64,000 nt of DNA from Hydrogenophaga sp. (GCA_011391495.1 JAABQK010000014.1:16114-80113); one strand, 5' to 3'; shown: positions 44,833 to 54,444, counted from the first letter of the stretch. Notes: generated by a model not told the origin, from the letters alone. A program made the numbers and translations.

Positions 44833-46530
44833 TTACTTTTTGTCCCGGAGTTCGCGCCGCAGGATCTTGCCCACCGGCGTCTTGGGCAGCTCGGTGCGGA
44901 ACTCGACCACCTTGGGCTGCTTGTAGCCGGTGAGCCTGGTCTTGCAGAACTCGCGCACCTGGGCTTCGGTCAGTGCCGGGTCTTTTCTGACGATCACCAG
45001 CTTGACGGCCTCGCCCGACTTGTCGTCGGGTACACCGACCACGGCGCACTCGAGCACGCCAGGCAACTGCGCCACCACGTCCTCGACCTCGTTCGGATAC
45101 ACGTTGAAGCCGCTGACCAGCACCATGTCCTTCTTGCGGTCGACGATCCTGAAGTAGCCACGCTCGTCCATGATGCCCACATCGCCGGTCTTGAAGAAGC
45201 CGTCGGAGGTCATGACCTTGGCGGTCTCGTCGGGACGCTGCCAGTAGCCGGCCATGACCTGAGGCCCCTTGATGGCGATCTCGCCCGGCTGCCCCTGGGG
45301 CACCTCGTTGCCATCGTCATCCAGGCACTTCATCCAGGTATTGGGCAGAGGCACACCGATGGTGGCGGTGAATTCGGTATTGGTCACCGGGTTGCAGCTG
45401 GCCGAAGGGCTGGTCTCGGACAGGCCATAGCCCTCGCAGATCGGGCAGCCGGTCTTGTCCAGCCAGAGCCTGGCCACCGCACCTTGCACCGCCATGCCAC
45501 CGCCCACCGAGACTTTCAGCTTGCTCCAGTTGACGGTGTTGAAGTCGGGATGGTTCGCCAGCCCGTTGAACAGCGTGTTGACGGCGGGAAAGCTGTGGAA
45601 GCTGTGCTTGCTCAGTTCCTTGAGCACCGCGGGCAGGTCGCGCGGATTGGGGATCAGGATGGTCTTGCCGCCGGTGCGCATGGACAGCATCATGTTCACC
45701 GTGAAGGCGAAGATGTGGTACAGCGGCAGGGCGCACACGCTGGTGGGTTGCTCTTCGGGCGCCAGCTGTTTCATGACCGGCTCGTTCCAGGTTTCGGACT
45801 GCAGCACGTTGGCGATCACGTTGCTGTGCAGCAGCACCGCCCCCTTGCTGACGCCGGTGGTGCCACCGGTGTACTGCAGCACGGCCACATCGTCGGGACG
45901 GATCTCGGGACGCTTGAGGGTGCCGCGTGTGCCACGGGCGATGGCGTCGTTGAAGCGCACGGCCTGCGGCAGGTTGAAGGTGGGCACCATCTTCTTGACG
46001 TTGCGCACCACGTAGTTGACGACCGCGCCCTTGACCAGGCCCAGCTGGTCGCCCATGGCCGCGAGCACCACGTGCTTCACCGGGGTCTGCGCGATGCACT
46101 GCTCCAGCGTGGATGCAAAGTTCTCGATGATGACGATGGCCTTGGCGCCGGAGTCCTTGAGCTGGTGTTCCAGTTCACGCGGTGTGTAGAGCGGATTCAC
46201 GTTGACCACCACAAGGCCGGCACGCAGGATGCCAGCCACCGCCACCGGGTACTGCGGCACGTTGGGCATCATGATGGCCACGCGGTCGCCCTTCACCAGG
46301 CCCAGACCCTGCAGGTAGGCAGCAAACGCCTGTGACAGGCTGTCGGTCTGGGCAAAGCTGATGTCCTTGCCCATGAAGCTGTAGGCAGCACGGGCAGCGT
46401 GCTTCTGGAAGCTCTCCTCCAGCAGGTGCACCAGCGACGGGTACTGCGCCACGTCGATATCGGCCGGGACGCCGCTCGGGTAGGCGCTCAGCCAGGGACG
46501 GTCAGCGACGGCTTGCGTCGGTTCGCTCAT
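44833..46530 (-). CDS. fadD: Long-chain fatty acid-CoA ligase
   Basis: This 565-residue AMP-forming ligase activates fatty acids to acyl-CoA for beta-oxidation. Core motifs are the P-loop YTGGTTGVSKG, the EGYGLSETSPSA adenylate motif, GDVGIMDERGYFRIVDRKKDMV with the hinge, and the C-terminal lysine in KTPVGKILRRELR. Length and opening (PSLVHLLEESF) match FadD-type enzymes. A GGAGA site lies eight bases before the ATG. It is single; repeat G follows. Confidence 0.96.
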   Translation of the reverse strand: MSEPTQAVADRPWLSAYPSGVPADIDVAQYPSLVHLLEESFQKHAARAAYSFMGKDISFAQTDSLSQAFAAYLQGLGLVKGDRVAIMMPNVPQYPVAVAGILRAGLVVVNVNPLYTPRELEHQLKDSGAKAIVIIENFASTLEQCIAQTPVKHVVLAAMGDQLGLVKGAVVNYVVRNVKKMVPTFNLPQAVRFNDAIARGTRGTLKRPEIRPDDVAVLQYTGGTTGVSKGAVLLHSNVIANVLQSETWNEPVMKQLAPEEQPTSVCALPLYHIFAFTVNMMLSMRTGGKTILIPNPRDLPAVLKELSKHSFHSFPAVNTLFNGLANHPDFNTVNWSKLKVSVGGGMAVQGAVARLWLDKTGCPICEGYGLSETSPSASCNPVTNTEFTATIGVPLPNTWMKCLDDDGNEVPQGQPGEIAIKGPQVMAGYWQRPDETAKVMTSDGFFKTGDVGIMDERGYFRIVDRKKDMVLVSGFNVYPNEVEDVVAQLPGVLECAVVGVPDDKSGEAVKLVIVRKDPALTEAQVREFCKTRLTGYKQPKVVEFRTELPKTPVGKILRRELRDKK

Positions 46531-46677
46531 GTGTGGTCTCCACGGGGTCCGTTACAAAAAAACACCCAACATTTTCGCGCACGCGGCTGGCGTTGGCTCG
46601 CGTGTTTTCCCTGACACCATTCTGACGCAGCTCCCTAAACGCCCGCAAATGAAGCCGCAAGTGCTACAAAAAGAAGA

Positions 46678-46701
46678 AAGGCCGGTGTTACCACCGGCCT
46701 T
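46678..46701 (-). terminator. Rho-independent terminator of the pntAB operon
   Basis: AAGGCCGGTG (46678-46687) pairs with CACCGGCCTT (46692-46701) across a TTAC loop. On the minus strand it is followed by TCTTCTTTTTG. It lies about 70 bases after the pntB stop. Confidence 0.85.
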
Positions 46702-46772
46702 TCCGACACCGAACACCCGAAGGCCGTTGCTCGATGGCTCTGGCGCTGTCCTCGACCAGCTTCTTCGCGCGG

Positions 46773-48194
46773 TCAGCTCTTCAAAGCGGTCAGCACCTCG
46801 TCCAGCATCTTCTTGGCGTCGCCAAACAGCATGCGGTTGTTGTCCTTGTAGAACAGCGGGTTGTCCACGCCGGCGTAACCCGAGGCCATGCTGCGCTTCA
46901 TCACGATGGAGGTGCGCGCCTTCCAGACCTCCAGCACCGGCATGCCGGCGATGGGACTGGTCGGGTCGTCCTGCGCCGCCGGGTTCACGATGTCGTTGGC
47001 GCCGATGACGATGGCCACGTCGGTGTCGGGGAAGTCGTCGTTGAGTTCGTCCATCTCGAACACGATGTCGTAGGGCACCTTGGCCTCGGCCAGCAGCACG
47101 TTCATGTGGCCGGGCATGCGGCCGGCCACCGGGTGGATGCCGAAGCGCACATTCACGCCCTTCTCGCGCAGGGTGCGGGTGATCTCGAACACCGTGTGCT
47201 GCGCCTGCGCCACCGCCATGCCGTAGCCGGGCACGATGATCACGTTCTTGGCGTCGCGCAGCAGTTCGGCGGTCTCGGCGGCTAGGATGGGGTTCACTTC
47301 ACCCACCGGCTCGGCGGCGGCACCGCCCGCCGGCTTGGGCGCGGCGGCGGTGGTGCCGAAGCCACCGGCGATCACGCTGATGAAGCTGCGGTTCATCGCG
47401 TTGCACATGATGTAGGACAGGATGGCACCGCTGGAGCCGACCAGTGCGCCGGTCACGATCAGCAGGTCGTTGGACAGCATGAAGCCGGTGGCCGCGGCCG
47501 CCCAGCCCGAGTAGCTGTTGAGCATGGACACCACCACCGGCATGTCGGCGCCGCCGATGGCCATCACCATGTGGATGCCGAACAGCAGTGCGATGCCGCT
47601 CATGATGAACAGCGGCACCATGCCGTCCTGCACCGTTTCGGCGTGCAGGAACTGGCGGCCGAAGTAGACCACCGCCAGCAGACCGGCCAGGTTCAGCCAG
47701 TGCCGGCCGGGCAGCAGCAGCGGCTTGCCGCCGACGCGGCCGGAGAGCTTGCCGAAAGCGACGACCGAGCCCGAGAAGGTGACTGCACCGATGAAGATGC
47801 CGATATAGATTTCCATCGCGTGGATGGCGTGGGCCGCGCTATCGAGGTTCCTGGACGCTTCGGGATCGACGAAGGTGGCGTAGCCCACCAGCACCGCGGC
47901 CATGCCGACCATGCTGTGCATCAGCGCCACCAGCTCGGGCATCTGGGTCATCTGCACCGTGCGCGCGGCGTACAGGCCGATGGCCCCGCCGACCACCATG
48001 GCGCCGACGATCCAGGGGATGCCGGCGGCCGTGACCTGCGGGCCGAACACCGTGGCCGCCACGGCCAGCGCCATGCCGACCATGCCGAACAGGTTGCCGC
48101 GGCGCGCGGTTTCCTGGTTGGACAGGCCGCCCAGGCTGAGGATGAAGAGAATGGTCGCTCCGATGTAGGAGACCGTGGCCAGACTTGCAGACAT
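46773..48194 (-). CDS. pntB: NAD(P) transhydrogenase beta subunit
   Basis: This 473-residue inner-membrane subunit has about nine membrane helices, with [27 protein letters not shown] and the NADP-binding C-terminal domain (about 290-473) containing [31 protein letters not shown] and [11 protein letters not shown]. With PntA it uses the proton gradient to reduce NADP+ with NADH. It follows pntA by 14 bases. Confidence 0.97.
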   Translation of the reverse strand: MSASLATVSYIGATILFILSLGGLSNQETARRGNLFGMVGMALAVAATVFGPQVTAAGIPWIVGAMVVGGAIGLYAARTVQMTQMPELVALMHSMVGMAAVLVGYATFVDPEASRNLDSAAHAIHAMEIYIGIFIGAVTFSGSVVAFGKLSGRVGGKPLLLPGRHWLNLAGLLAVVYFGRQFLHAETVQDGMVPLFIMSGIALLFGIHMVMAIGGADMPVVVSMLNSYSGWAAAATGFMLSNDLLIVTGALVGSSGAILSYIMCNAMNRSFISVIAGGFGTTAAAPKPAGGAAAEPVGEVNPILAAETAELLRDAKNVIIVPGYGMAVAQAQHTVFEITRTLREKGVNVRFGIHPVAGRMPGHMNVLLAEAKVPYDIVFEMDELNDDFPDTDVAIVIGANDIVNPAAQDDPTSPIAGMPVLEVWKARTSIVMKRSMASGYAGVDNPLFYKDNNRMLFGDAKKMLDEVLTALKS

Positions 48195-48208
48195 TCAGGG
48201 TCTCCTTC

Positions 48209-49840
48209 TTATTTGCGGAACATCGCCAGCATGCGCTGGGTGACGGCAAAGCCGCCGAACATGTTGATGGCGGTCAGCACCAGCGCCACCGCAGCCAGGG
48301 CGATGATCAGCGTGTTGGGCCGCTCGGCCGCGTTGGCCAGGGGCGAGATCTGCACCAGCGCACCGATGGCGATGATGGAGCTGATGGCGTTGGTCACGCT
48401 CATCAGCGGCGTGTGCAGCGCGGGCTTCACGTTCCACACCACCATGTAGCCGACGAAGCAGGCCAGCACGAAAACCGTGAAGTGCGACAGGAACGCGGCC
48501 GGCGCGTAGGCGCCCACCAGCGCGAACAGCACGGCGGTGACGCCGGCCACGATCGCCAGCTTGCCGGCGGGCATGGGCCCCGATGCCTCGCCATGGCCGT
48601 GGCCCTTCTTCGCAGCCGGTGCCGCAGCGGGCTTGGCCGCCGGCTTCGGTGCCGCCACCAGCGGTGGCGCAGGCCAGGTGATCTCGCCGTTCTTGACCAC
48701 GGTCAGGCCGCGGATGGCGTCGTCTTCCATGTTGACGTTGATGACGCCGTCCTTGGACTTGCACAGCTCTTCGGTCAGGCGGAAGAGGTTGGTCGCGTAC
48801 AGCGTGGACGACTGCCGCGCCATGCGCGAGGCCAGGTCGGTGTAGCCGACGATGGTCACGCCGTGGCGCACCACCGCCTCGCCCGGCACGGTCAGTTCGC
48901 AGTTGCCACCCTGCTCGGCCGCCATGTCCACGATCACGCTGCCGGGCTTCATGCTCTGCACCATCTCGGCCGTGATCAGCTTGGGCGCTGGCTTGCCGGG
49001 GATCAGCGCGGTGGTGATGATGATATCGACCTCGCGCGCCTGCTTGGCGTACATCTCGCGCTGGGCCTGCTGGAAGCCCTCGCTCATGACCTTGGCGTAG
49101 CCGCCGCCGCCCGAGCCTTCTTCTTCGTAATCGACCTTGACGAACTCTCCGCCGAGCGAGACCACCTGGTCGGCCACCTCGGCGCGCGTATCGTTGGCGC
49201 GCACGATGGCGCCCAGGCTGGCGGCCGCGCCGATGGCGGCCAGACCGGCCACACCGGCGCCGGCGATGAACACCTTGGCCGGCGGCACCTTGCCCGCTGC
49301 CGTGATCTGGCCATTGAAGAAGCGGCCGAAGGCGTTCGCCGCCTCGACCACCGCGCGGTAGCCGCTGACACCGGCCATCGAGGTCAGCGCATCCATCTTC
49401 TGCGCCCGGCTGAGCGTGCGCGGCAGCGCGTCGATGGACAGCGCCGTGACCTTCTTGGCCGCAAGCTGCTGCATCAGTTCCGGGTTCTGGGCCGGCCAGA
49501 TGAAGCCGATCAGCGTCTGGCCTTCGTGCATCAGAGCCACCTCGTCCGGCGTGGGCGCGCGCACCTTGAAGACGATGTCGCTGCCGCTCCACAGCTCGGC
49601 GGCGGTCGGCGCGATGCTGGCGCCGGCTTCGCGATAGTCGTCATCACCCAGCTGGGCCAGCTCACCGGCACCGCTTTCCACCACCACGGCAAAGCCCAGC
49701 TTGACCAGCTTGACCACCGCCTCGGGCACCGTAGCTACCCGTTTTTCCCCCGGGAAGGTTTCGCGCGGCACACCAATGCGCTGCGGTGTGGGTGCTGCCG
49801 CGCTGGCTGCGGCTGTTTCGGTCGAAGCGCCAGAAGTCAT
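48209..49840 (-). CDS. pntA: NAD(P) transhydrogenase alpha subunit
   Basis: This 543-residue fused alpha subunit has the NAD-binding domain I (about 20-390) with [29 protein letters not shown] and [16 protein letters not shown]. An alanine/lysine/histidine-rich linker (about 393-425) follows, then the membrane domain with four helices. The N-terminal 18-residue Ser/Ala/Thr extension is longer than in E. coli. The single-chain alpha architecture is that of E. coli, not the split Rhodospirillum form. It is the first gene of the pntAB pair, with an AAGGA ribosome site just upstream. Confidence 0.97.
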   Translation of the reverse strand: MTSGASTETAAASAAAPTPQRIGVPRETFPGEKRVATVPEAVVKLVKLGFAVVVESGAGELAQLGDDDYREAGASIAPTAAELWSGSDIVFKVRAPTPDEVALMHEGQTLIGFIWPAQNPELMQQLAAKKVTALSIDALPRTLSRAQKMDALTSMAGVSGYRAVVEAANAFGRFFNGQITAAGKVPPAKVFIAGAGVAGLAAIGAAASLGAIVRANDTRAEVADQVVSLGGEFVKVDYEEEGSGGGGYAKVMSEGFQQAQREMYAKQAREVDIIITTALIPGKPAPKLITAEMVQSMKPGSVIVDMAAEQGGNCELTVPGEAVVRHGVTIVGYTDLASRMARQSSTLYATNLFRLTEELCKSKDGVINVNMEDDAIRGLTVVKNGEITWPAPPLVAAPKPAAKPAAAPAAKKGHGHGEASGPMPAGKLAIVAGVTAVLFALVGAYAPAAFLSHFTVFVLACFVGYMVVWNVKPALHTPLMSVTNAISSIIAIGALVQISPLANAAERPNTLIIALAAVALVLTAINMFGGFAVTQRMLAMFRK

Positions 49841-50014
49841 GGGGAAGTCCTTGATGCAGGGATTTCAGAATGAAGCAATGCAGGCATGGGCGGGACGCCA
49901 ACCCGCACACGAACTTTTGCATTGTGCGGGATTGTGCCGCAGACGCTCATCAGGGTCTGCCCGCTGACCCGGTGGTCAAGCCGGCCGTTCGATCGGGCCC
50001 GGATAATGGCGCGC

Positions 50015-50500
50015 ATGAACCCCCGATGGAAACCCAGTGTCACCGTGGCCGCGATCATCGAGCGCGATGGCCGCTACCTGCTGGTGGAAGAACACACGCC
50101 CGAAGGCTTGCGCCTGAACAACCCGGCCGGCCACCTCGACCCGGGCGAAAGCCCGGAACAGGGCGTGGCGCGCGAGACCCTGGAGGAGACCGCCCACACG
50201 TTCGAACCCACCGCACTGGTGGGCGTCTATCTCTCCCGCTTTCAACGCGACAGCACGGGAGAAGACATCACCTACCTGCGCTTTGCGTACTGTGGCGAAC
50301 TCGGCGAACAGGAGATCGGACGCAGCCTGGACACCGGCATCGTGCGCACGCTGTGGATGACCCTGCAGGAGGTGCGTGACAGCGCGGGGCGTCACCGCAG
50401 CCCTCTGGTACTGCGCTGCATCGAGGACCACCTGGCCGGCCATCGCTTTCCGATGGACCTGGTGATCACCGACCCCTCGGTGATGCAGGCCCCGGCCTGA
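50015..50500 (+). CDS. nudJ: NUDIX hydrolase (NudJ-like)
   Basis: This 161-residue enzyme has the Nudix box GHLDPGESPEQGVARETLEET, where the Glu pair (RETLEET) coordinates Mg2+. It begins WKPSVTVAAIIERDGRYLLVEEHTP, the same layout as NudJ phosphatase, which removes pyrophosphate from thiamine or nucleoside derivatives. ATG at 50015 or the in-frame ATG at 50006 could start it; neither has a strong ribosome site. The box's final GU is AH, a mild deviation. It stands alone upstream of the PNPOx cluster. Confidence 0.9.
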   Translation: MNPRWKPSVTVAAIIERDGRYLLVEEHTPEGLRLNNPAGHLDPGESPEQGVARETLEETAHTFEPTALVGVYLSRFQRDSTGEDITYLRFAYCGELGEQEIGRSLDTGIVRTLWMTLQEVRDSAGRHRSPLVLRCIEDHLAGHRFPMDLVITDPSVMQAPA

Positions 50501-50514
50501 ACTCCGCGTCACAC

Positions 50515-50543
50515 TTGGCTGCGCGCGGAGGGCTGGCTATCAT
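50515..50543 (+). promoter_or_regulatory. Candidate sigma70 promoter of the PNPOx-GAF unit
   Basis: TTGGCT (50515-50520) and TATCAT (50538-50543) are separated by exactly 17 bases, and the GTG start follows 30 bases after the -10 box. Confidence 0.5.
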
Positions 50544-50573
50544 GCGGAGCTCCGACATGAAGGCCTGCACACC

Positions 50574-51074
50574 GTGGAACCACCCGCCGCCACTCCGCTG
50601 CTGACACCGGATCACCTCGCCATGATGGCGCGCGGTGTCTCGGTGATCGTAAGCTCCTGCGGCCACGACCTCACGCCCAGCCTGATGCGTGCGGTGGGCA
50701 GCCAGATCAGCCCCCAGGGCGACCGGATCACGGTGTTCCTGAACCGCCAGCAGTCCGCCCAGCTGCTGCGCGACGTGGCCAGCACCGCGCGCGTGGCGGT
50801 GGTGTTCAGCGAACCGCACAGCCACCGCACGGTGCAGGTCAAATCGAACCAGGCCCGCCTGCGCGAAGCCACACCGGACGACGTGCCGGCCCTGCAGCGT
50901 TACCAGCAAGCCATGCAGGTCGAGCTGGGCCGCATCGGCTTCGCGCCCGACTTTGCCGCAGCCATGCTGGCGCACCGCTTCGACGACCTGAGTGCGATCG
51001 AGTTCACGCCCTTGCAGGCCTTCGACCAGACGCCCGGCCCGCACGCCGGCCAGCCGCTGCAGGTGGCACCATGA
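50574..51074 (+). CDS. Pyridoxamine-5'-phosphate-oxidase-fold (split-barrel) protein
   Basis: This 166-residue protein, starting at GTG 50574, has the split-barrel flavin-binding-like fold: SVIVSSCGHDLTPSLMRAVG, QGDRITVFLNRQQSAQLLRDV, STARVAVVFSEPHSHRTVQVK. The C-terminal third is helical (LQRYQQAMQVELGRIGF). It may bind FMN or haem, but it lacks obvious PNPOx catalytic residues, so a sensory or carrier role is possible. It overlaps a repeat-derived linker ORF (51071-51205) and precedes the PNPOx-GAF fusion in one transcription unit. Confidence 0.85.
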   Translation: MEPPAATPLLTPDHLAMMARGVSVIVSSCGHDLTPSLMRAVGSQISPQGDRITVFLNRQQSAQLLRDVASTARVAVVFSEPHSHRTVQVKSNQARLREATPDDVPALQRYQQAMQVELGRIGFAPDFAAAMLAHRFDDLSAIEFTPLQAFDQTPGPHAGQPLQVAP

Positions 51075-51205
51075 GCGCCGCGCCGGGCCGCTCCCAAGCA
51101 AGCTCGCACCGCAGCCCGCAGGGCGAAGGTACTCCAGTGAGCGCCGCCCGGCCGTTCCGAAGGCGCTCAGCCCCGCAGTGCGCAGCGCGGAGGGTCGTCC
51201 CATGA
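51071..51205 (+). repeat. Tandem translated linker repeat (44-codon ORF between two coupled genes)
   Basis: Two diverged copies of about 65 bases lie head-to-tail: TGAGCGCCGC...GGTACTCCAG and TGAGCGCCGC...GGGTCGTCCC. Read through, they form an ORF opening at ATG 51071, overlapping the previous stop by ATGA, and ending TGA at 51203-51205, overlapping the next ATG. The peptide starts MSAAPGRSQASSHRSP. It likely passes ribosomes from one gene to the next. It is probably not a functional protein. Confidence 0.5.
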
Positions 51206-52554
51206 ACGCGGTCACGCTGGGTGAGGTGCGCCCCTGCCTGGAGGGCGCCATCCCGGCCATCATGGCCACCAGCGCAGCCGACGGAACGCCCAACGTGGCC
51301 TACATCTCTCAGGTGTTCTATGTGGACGAGCGGCACGTCGCGCTGTCGTTCCAGTTCTTCAACAAGACACGGCAGAACATCCTGGCCCACCCGCGCGCCA
51401 CCGTGCTGCTGCTGCACCCGGTGACCGCGCAGTTCTACCGCCTGCACCTGCGCTACCTGCGCACCGAGACCAGCGGCCCGGTGTTCGAGAGCATGAAGGC
51501 CCAGCTCGCGGGCATCGCGTCGCACAGCGGCATGGCCAGCGTGTTCGTGCTGCGCGGCTCCGACGTCTACGAGGTGCTCGACATCGAGCGCCTCGACGGC
51601 CAGCCACTGCCCGGTTCCGTGCCGCGCTGCAGCCTGCTGGGCGCGCTGCGCCGCGGCAGCATGCGGCTGGCCGAGGCCACGACGCTCGATGCCACGCTCA
51701 GCGCCACGCTGCAGACGCTGGAACAGGACATGGACATCCCGCACGCCATGGTGCTGATCCTCGACCCCGCCACCCAGCGGCTCTACACCGTGGCGAGCCA
51801 GGGCTACGCCACTTCGGGTGTGGGCTCCGAGATCGCGCTGGGCGACGGCGTGATCGGTGTCGCCGCGCGCGAGGGCACGCCGGTGCGCATCGTGCACATG
51901 ACCAGTGCCTACCTCTACAGCCAGGCGGTGCGCAGTGGCCTGGAAGACCGGGGCCTGCTGGACGCGCCCGCCTGCACCGAGATCCCCTACCCCGGCCTGC
52001 CCGAGCCACACAGCCAGCTCGCCGTGCCGCTGCGCTCGGCCGGCCGGGTGCTGGGGGTGCTGTTCGTGGAAAGCCCGCAGGACCTGCGTTTCAGCTTCGA
52101 GGACGAAGACCTGCTGGTCACGCTGGCGGGCCAGCTGGCCGCGGCGATCGACCTGATGCAGGAGGAGCCGGAAGCCGCCGCAGCCAGCGGGAACGGCGAG
52201 GCCGGGCACACCGCCCTGCCCCAGGGACCGGCGCTGCAGGTGCGCTACTACCCCGCCAACGGCAGCGTCTTCATCGACAACGCCTACCTCATCAAGGGCG
52301 TGGCCGGCGCCATCCTGTGGAAGCTGCTACAGGACCACCAGCGCAGCGGCCGCAGCGAGTTCTGCAACCGCGAGTTGCGGCTCGATCCCTCGCTGGGCCT
52401 GCCCGACGTGGCCGACAACCTGGAAGCGCGCCTGCTGCTGCTCTCGCGCCGCCTGCAGGAACAGTGCCCGAAGCTCTGCATTGAAAAGACCGGCCGCGGA
52501 CGCTTCCGCCTGTGTGTGGGCGGACCGGTCGAACTCGAGGCGGTGGCGGCCTGA
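51202..52554 (+). CDS. PNPOx-GAF-winged-helix fusion protein (candidate redox/gas sensor)
   Basis: This 450-residue protein has three parts. Residues 1-150 form a split-barrel flavin/haem-type domain (AIMATSAADGTPNVAYISQVFYVD, LSFQFFNKTRQNIL, HPRATVLLLHP). Residues about 165-325 form a GAF domain (ATLQTLEQDMDIPHAMVLIL, LGDGVIGVAAREGTPVRI, SQLAVPLRSAGRVLGVLFVES). Residues about 350-445 look like an OmpR-type winged helix: GAILWKLLQDHQRSGRSEF, VADNLEARLLLLSRRLQE, then a beta-hairpin ending IEKTGRGRFRLCVGG. This suggests a one-component sensor that binds a cofactor and controls DNA. It follows a stand-alone PNPOx gene and converges on a hemerythrin-like gene. The targets are unknown. Confidence 0.85.
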   Translation: MNAVTLGEVRPCLEGAIPAIMATSAADGTPNVAYISQVFYVDERHVALSFQFFNKTRQNILAHPRATVLLLHPVTAQFYRLHLRYLRTETSGPVFESMKAQLAGIASHSGMASVFVLRGSDVYEVLDIERLDGQPLPGSVPRCSLLGALRRGSMRLAEATTLDATLSATLQTLEQDMDIPHAMVLILDPATQRLYTVASQGYATSGVGSEIALGDGVIGVAAREGTPVRIVHMTSAYLYSQAVRSGLEDRGLLDAPACTEIPYPGLPEPHSQLAVPLRSAGRVLGVLFVESPQDLRFSFEDEDLLVTLAGQLAAAIDLMQEEPEAAAASGNGEAGHTALPQGPALQVRYYPANGSVFIDNAYLIKGVAGAILWKLLQDHQRSGRSEFCNRELRLDPSLGLPDVADNLEARLLLLSRRLQEQCPKLCIEKTGRGRFRLCVGGPVELEAVAA

Positions 52555-52572
52555 ATTCCGACCAGCCGCGCC

Positions 52573-53313
52573 TTACACCGTCTCCACCAGCCCCGGCACC
52601 GCAGGCAGCCCCAGGCCCTGCGTGAGCTTGGCCCAGTCGCGCAGGCTCAGGTGCGGCTGCACGGCATCGAGCACCGCCTGGAACACCGGCGCCGGCGCGC
52701 CCTGGCGCATGCCGCCGAGCACCTGCAGGCGCTCCAGCGCGTGCATCTGCGGCAGCATCCAGCGCATCACCTGCATCATGTCGGCCGGCTCGATCGTGGC
52801 CACCAGCGCGTCGTGGATCCCGCGCAGCTCGGCGTCGGTGTATGCACTCCAGAGTGCGGCGTTGTGCCGCGTCTCCTCCAGGTGCATGTGCTGCAGGTTG
52901 TCGGCCACGAAGAGCGAGAGCTCCAGGTACAGCGCGTGCAGGGCGCCCTGCCGCAGCGTGGCGTCCAGCCCCGGCAGCTGCTGCGCCGCTGCGCGCAGAC
53001 ACTCGATGTGGTGCAGGTGTTCCACGTGGTCCTGCGCCACCTCGCTGCAAACGCCCGGCGTGCGCGCCTCGATCGCCGGGTGCACGAAGGTGTCTTCGTG
53101 CTGCACGTGCGCGGCGCAAAGGTCCATCAGCGCGGACACGCGCCCGCTGGCGTCGGCCACGTCCTGCGGGTCCGACGGGTCGGCGCGACCGACCGCGAGC
53201 AGGGTGTCGGTCATCACGGCGCGCAGGGCCTTGTGGATGCCGGCATAGAGGTTTTCGCGCGAGCTGCTGCTGGCGGCAGCCAGCTGTTTCATTTCCTGGT
53301 GGTTGGATTGCAT
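52573..53313 (-). CDS. Hemerythrin-like HHE-domain protein
   Basis: This 246-residue protein has a helical core with histidine/glutamate motifs of the HHE hemerythrin cation-binding type: HVQHEDTFVHPAIE (about 69-82), HVEHLHHIE, and NLQHMHLEETRHN. These could hold a di-iron site for O2 or NO, or sense iron. A C-terminal helical extension (about 150-246) is unusual for simple hemerythrins. The ATG at 53313 is used because the 21 extra upstream codons are proline/glycine-rich and unlikely. It converges on the PNPOx-GAF gene by 18 bases; its promoter contains CTTAAA-type direct repeats. Confidence 0.82.
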   Translation of the reverse strand: MQSNHQEMKQLAAASSSSRENLYAGIHKALRAVMTDTLLAVGRADPSDPQDVADASGRVSALMDLCAAHVQHEDTFVHPAIEARTPGVCSEVAQDHVEHLHHIECLRAAAQQLPGLDATLRQGALHALYLELSLFVADNLQHMHLEETRHNAALWSAYTDAELRGIHDALVATIEPADMMQVMRWMLPQMHALERLQVLGGMRQGAPAPVFQAVLDAVQPHLSLRDWAKLTQGLGLPAVPGLVETV

Positions 53314-53429
53314 GAAGACTTCCTTGGGCGGAACGGGTCCGCGTTTGCTGCCTGGCGGCGGCGCCCCATGCGCCACCTGCCATGGGAGAAAGTCTAAAAA
53401 TCCGGTCGCGGGCGCGCTGCTAAATTGCG

Positions 53430-53457
53430 CTTAAGAACATCCTAAAAAATGCTTAAA
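53430..53457. promoter_or_regulatory. Three-fold CTTAAA-type direct repeat upstream of the hemerythrin-like gene
   Basis: CTTAAG (53430-53435), CCTAAA (53441-53446) and CTTAAA (53452-53457) recur every 11 bases, the pattern bound by OmpR-family regulators of the QseB/PmrA type. They lie 117-144 bases before the start at 53313. The sequence GCTTAAACGG here also occurs at 54916-54925. Confidence 0.5.
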
Positions 53458-53472
53458 CGGCGCGCCGGACCG

Positions 53473-53874
53473 CTACTCGACGCCGCGCACACGGCCACGC
53501 TGCTGTTTCACCTGCGAGCGCGTGGCCTTGCCCTCCAGCCGGCGCTGCTTCGAACCGAACGTGGGCCGCGTCGCCTTGCGCGCCTTGGGCAAGGTGGCCA
53601 CGCTGTCCACCAGCGCCTGCAGCCGCTCCAGTGCCTCGGCCTTGTTCTGTTCCAGGCTGCGGCTGGTCTGCGCCTTGATGACCACCACGCCTTCGGTGGT
53701 GATGCGCTGGTCGCTCAGGGCGAGCAGCCGCTCCTTGATGGCCTCGGGCAGCGACGAAGCGTGGATGGCAAAACGCAGGTGCACCGCGTTGGACACCTTG
53801 TTGACGTTCTGCCCACCCGCGCCCTGGGCGCGGATGGCGGTGAACTCCACTTCAGAAAGATCGACGCTGGGCAT
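53473..53874 (-). CDS. arfB: Alternative ribosome-rescue factor B (ArfB/YaeJ)
   Basis: This 133-residue peptidyl-tRNA hydrolase has the catalytic GGQ motif (20-22) in RAQGAGGQNVNKVSNAVHLRF. The basic C-terminal tail (about 95-133, rich in Arg/Lys/Gln) enters the empty mRNA channel of stalled ribosomes. It releases peptides from ribosomes lacking a stop codon. Length matches the family. It lies between the hemerythrin-like and cytochrome b561 genes on the same strand. Confidence 0.96.
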   Translation of the reverse strand: MPSVDLSEVEFTAIRAQGAGGQNVNKVSNAVHLRFAIHASSLPEAIKERLLALSDQRITTEGVVVIKAQTSRSLEQNKAEALERLQALVDSVATLPKARKATRPTFGSKQRRLEGKATRSQVKQQRGRVRGVE

Positions 53875-53904
53875 GCGCGGCAGTGTGCCATGCGTGCCCC
53901 GCGC

Positions 53905-54444
53905 TCACCAACGCTCTTTCACACCGGTGATCATGGCCTTGACCAGTCGGGTGCGCTCCAGCCGACCCATGACCAAGGCCGCCGCCGCGTGCAGGCCCAC
54001 CGAGAGGATCAGCACGTCGCTCAGCGCCTCGTGCAGGTCCATCAGCCATGCCTCGCCCCAGAAGGCATCGAGTGTCTGCATCCACCCACTCAGGCCCAGC
54101 CCCAGCACGATGCCCATCAAGGCCAGCATCATCAAGGCACCCAGCGGGTTGTGGCCCCAGTGCATGTCGGTCCGACCGGCGCGCAGTTGATTCAGGTGAT
54201 GGCGCAGACGGCCCGGCGTGGGAAAGAAGCTCGAAAAGCGCGCATGGTGCGTGCCCACAAAGCCCCACACGATGCGCGCGACCACCAGCCCGGCGGCCAG
54301 ATAGCCCAGCCACTGGTGCACGGCCTCGCCGTCGGTCATAACAAAGGTGTTGAGCAGAACGCAGCTCACCAGACTCCAGTGGAAAAGACGCACAAAGCGG
54401 TCCCAGACCGGACGCGACCGTTCCACACTCCGAACGTGTTGCAT
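53905..54444 (-). CDS. Cytochrome b561-type membrane protein
   Basis: This 179-residue di-haem cytochrome b has four membrane helices with candidate haem-ligand histidines in RLFHWSLVSCVLL, VHQWLGYLAAGL, LHEALSDVLIL and VGLHAAAALV. The typical opening VWDRFVRLFHW matches the cytochrome b561 (Ni-hydrogenase/thiosulfate-reductase) family. It likely passes electrons between quinol and a periplasmic partner. The ATG at 54444 has a GGAAGG ribosome site eight bases upstream. It follows the PepSY gene, a pairing often seen in relatives. Confidence 0.9.
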   Translation of the reverse strand: MQHVRSVERSRPVWDRFVRLFHWSLVSCVLLNTFVMTDGEAVHQWLGYLAAGLVVARIVWGFVGTHHARFSSFFPTPGRLRHHLNQLRAGRTDMHWGHNPLGALMMLALMGIVLGLGLSGWMQTLDAFWGEAWLMDLHEALSDVLILSVGLHAAAALVMGRLERTRLVKAMITGVKERW

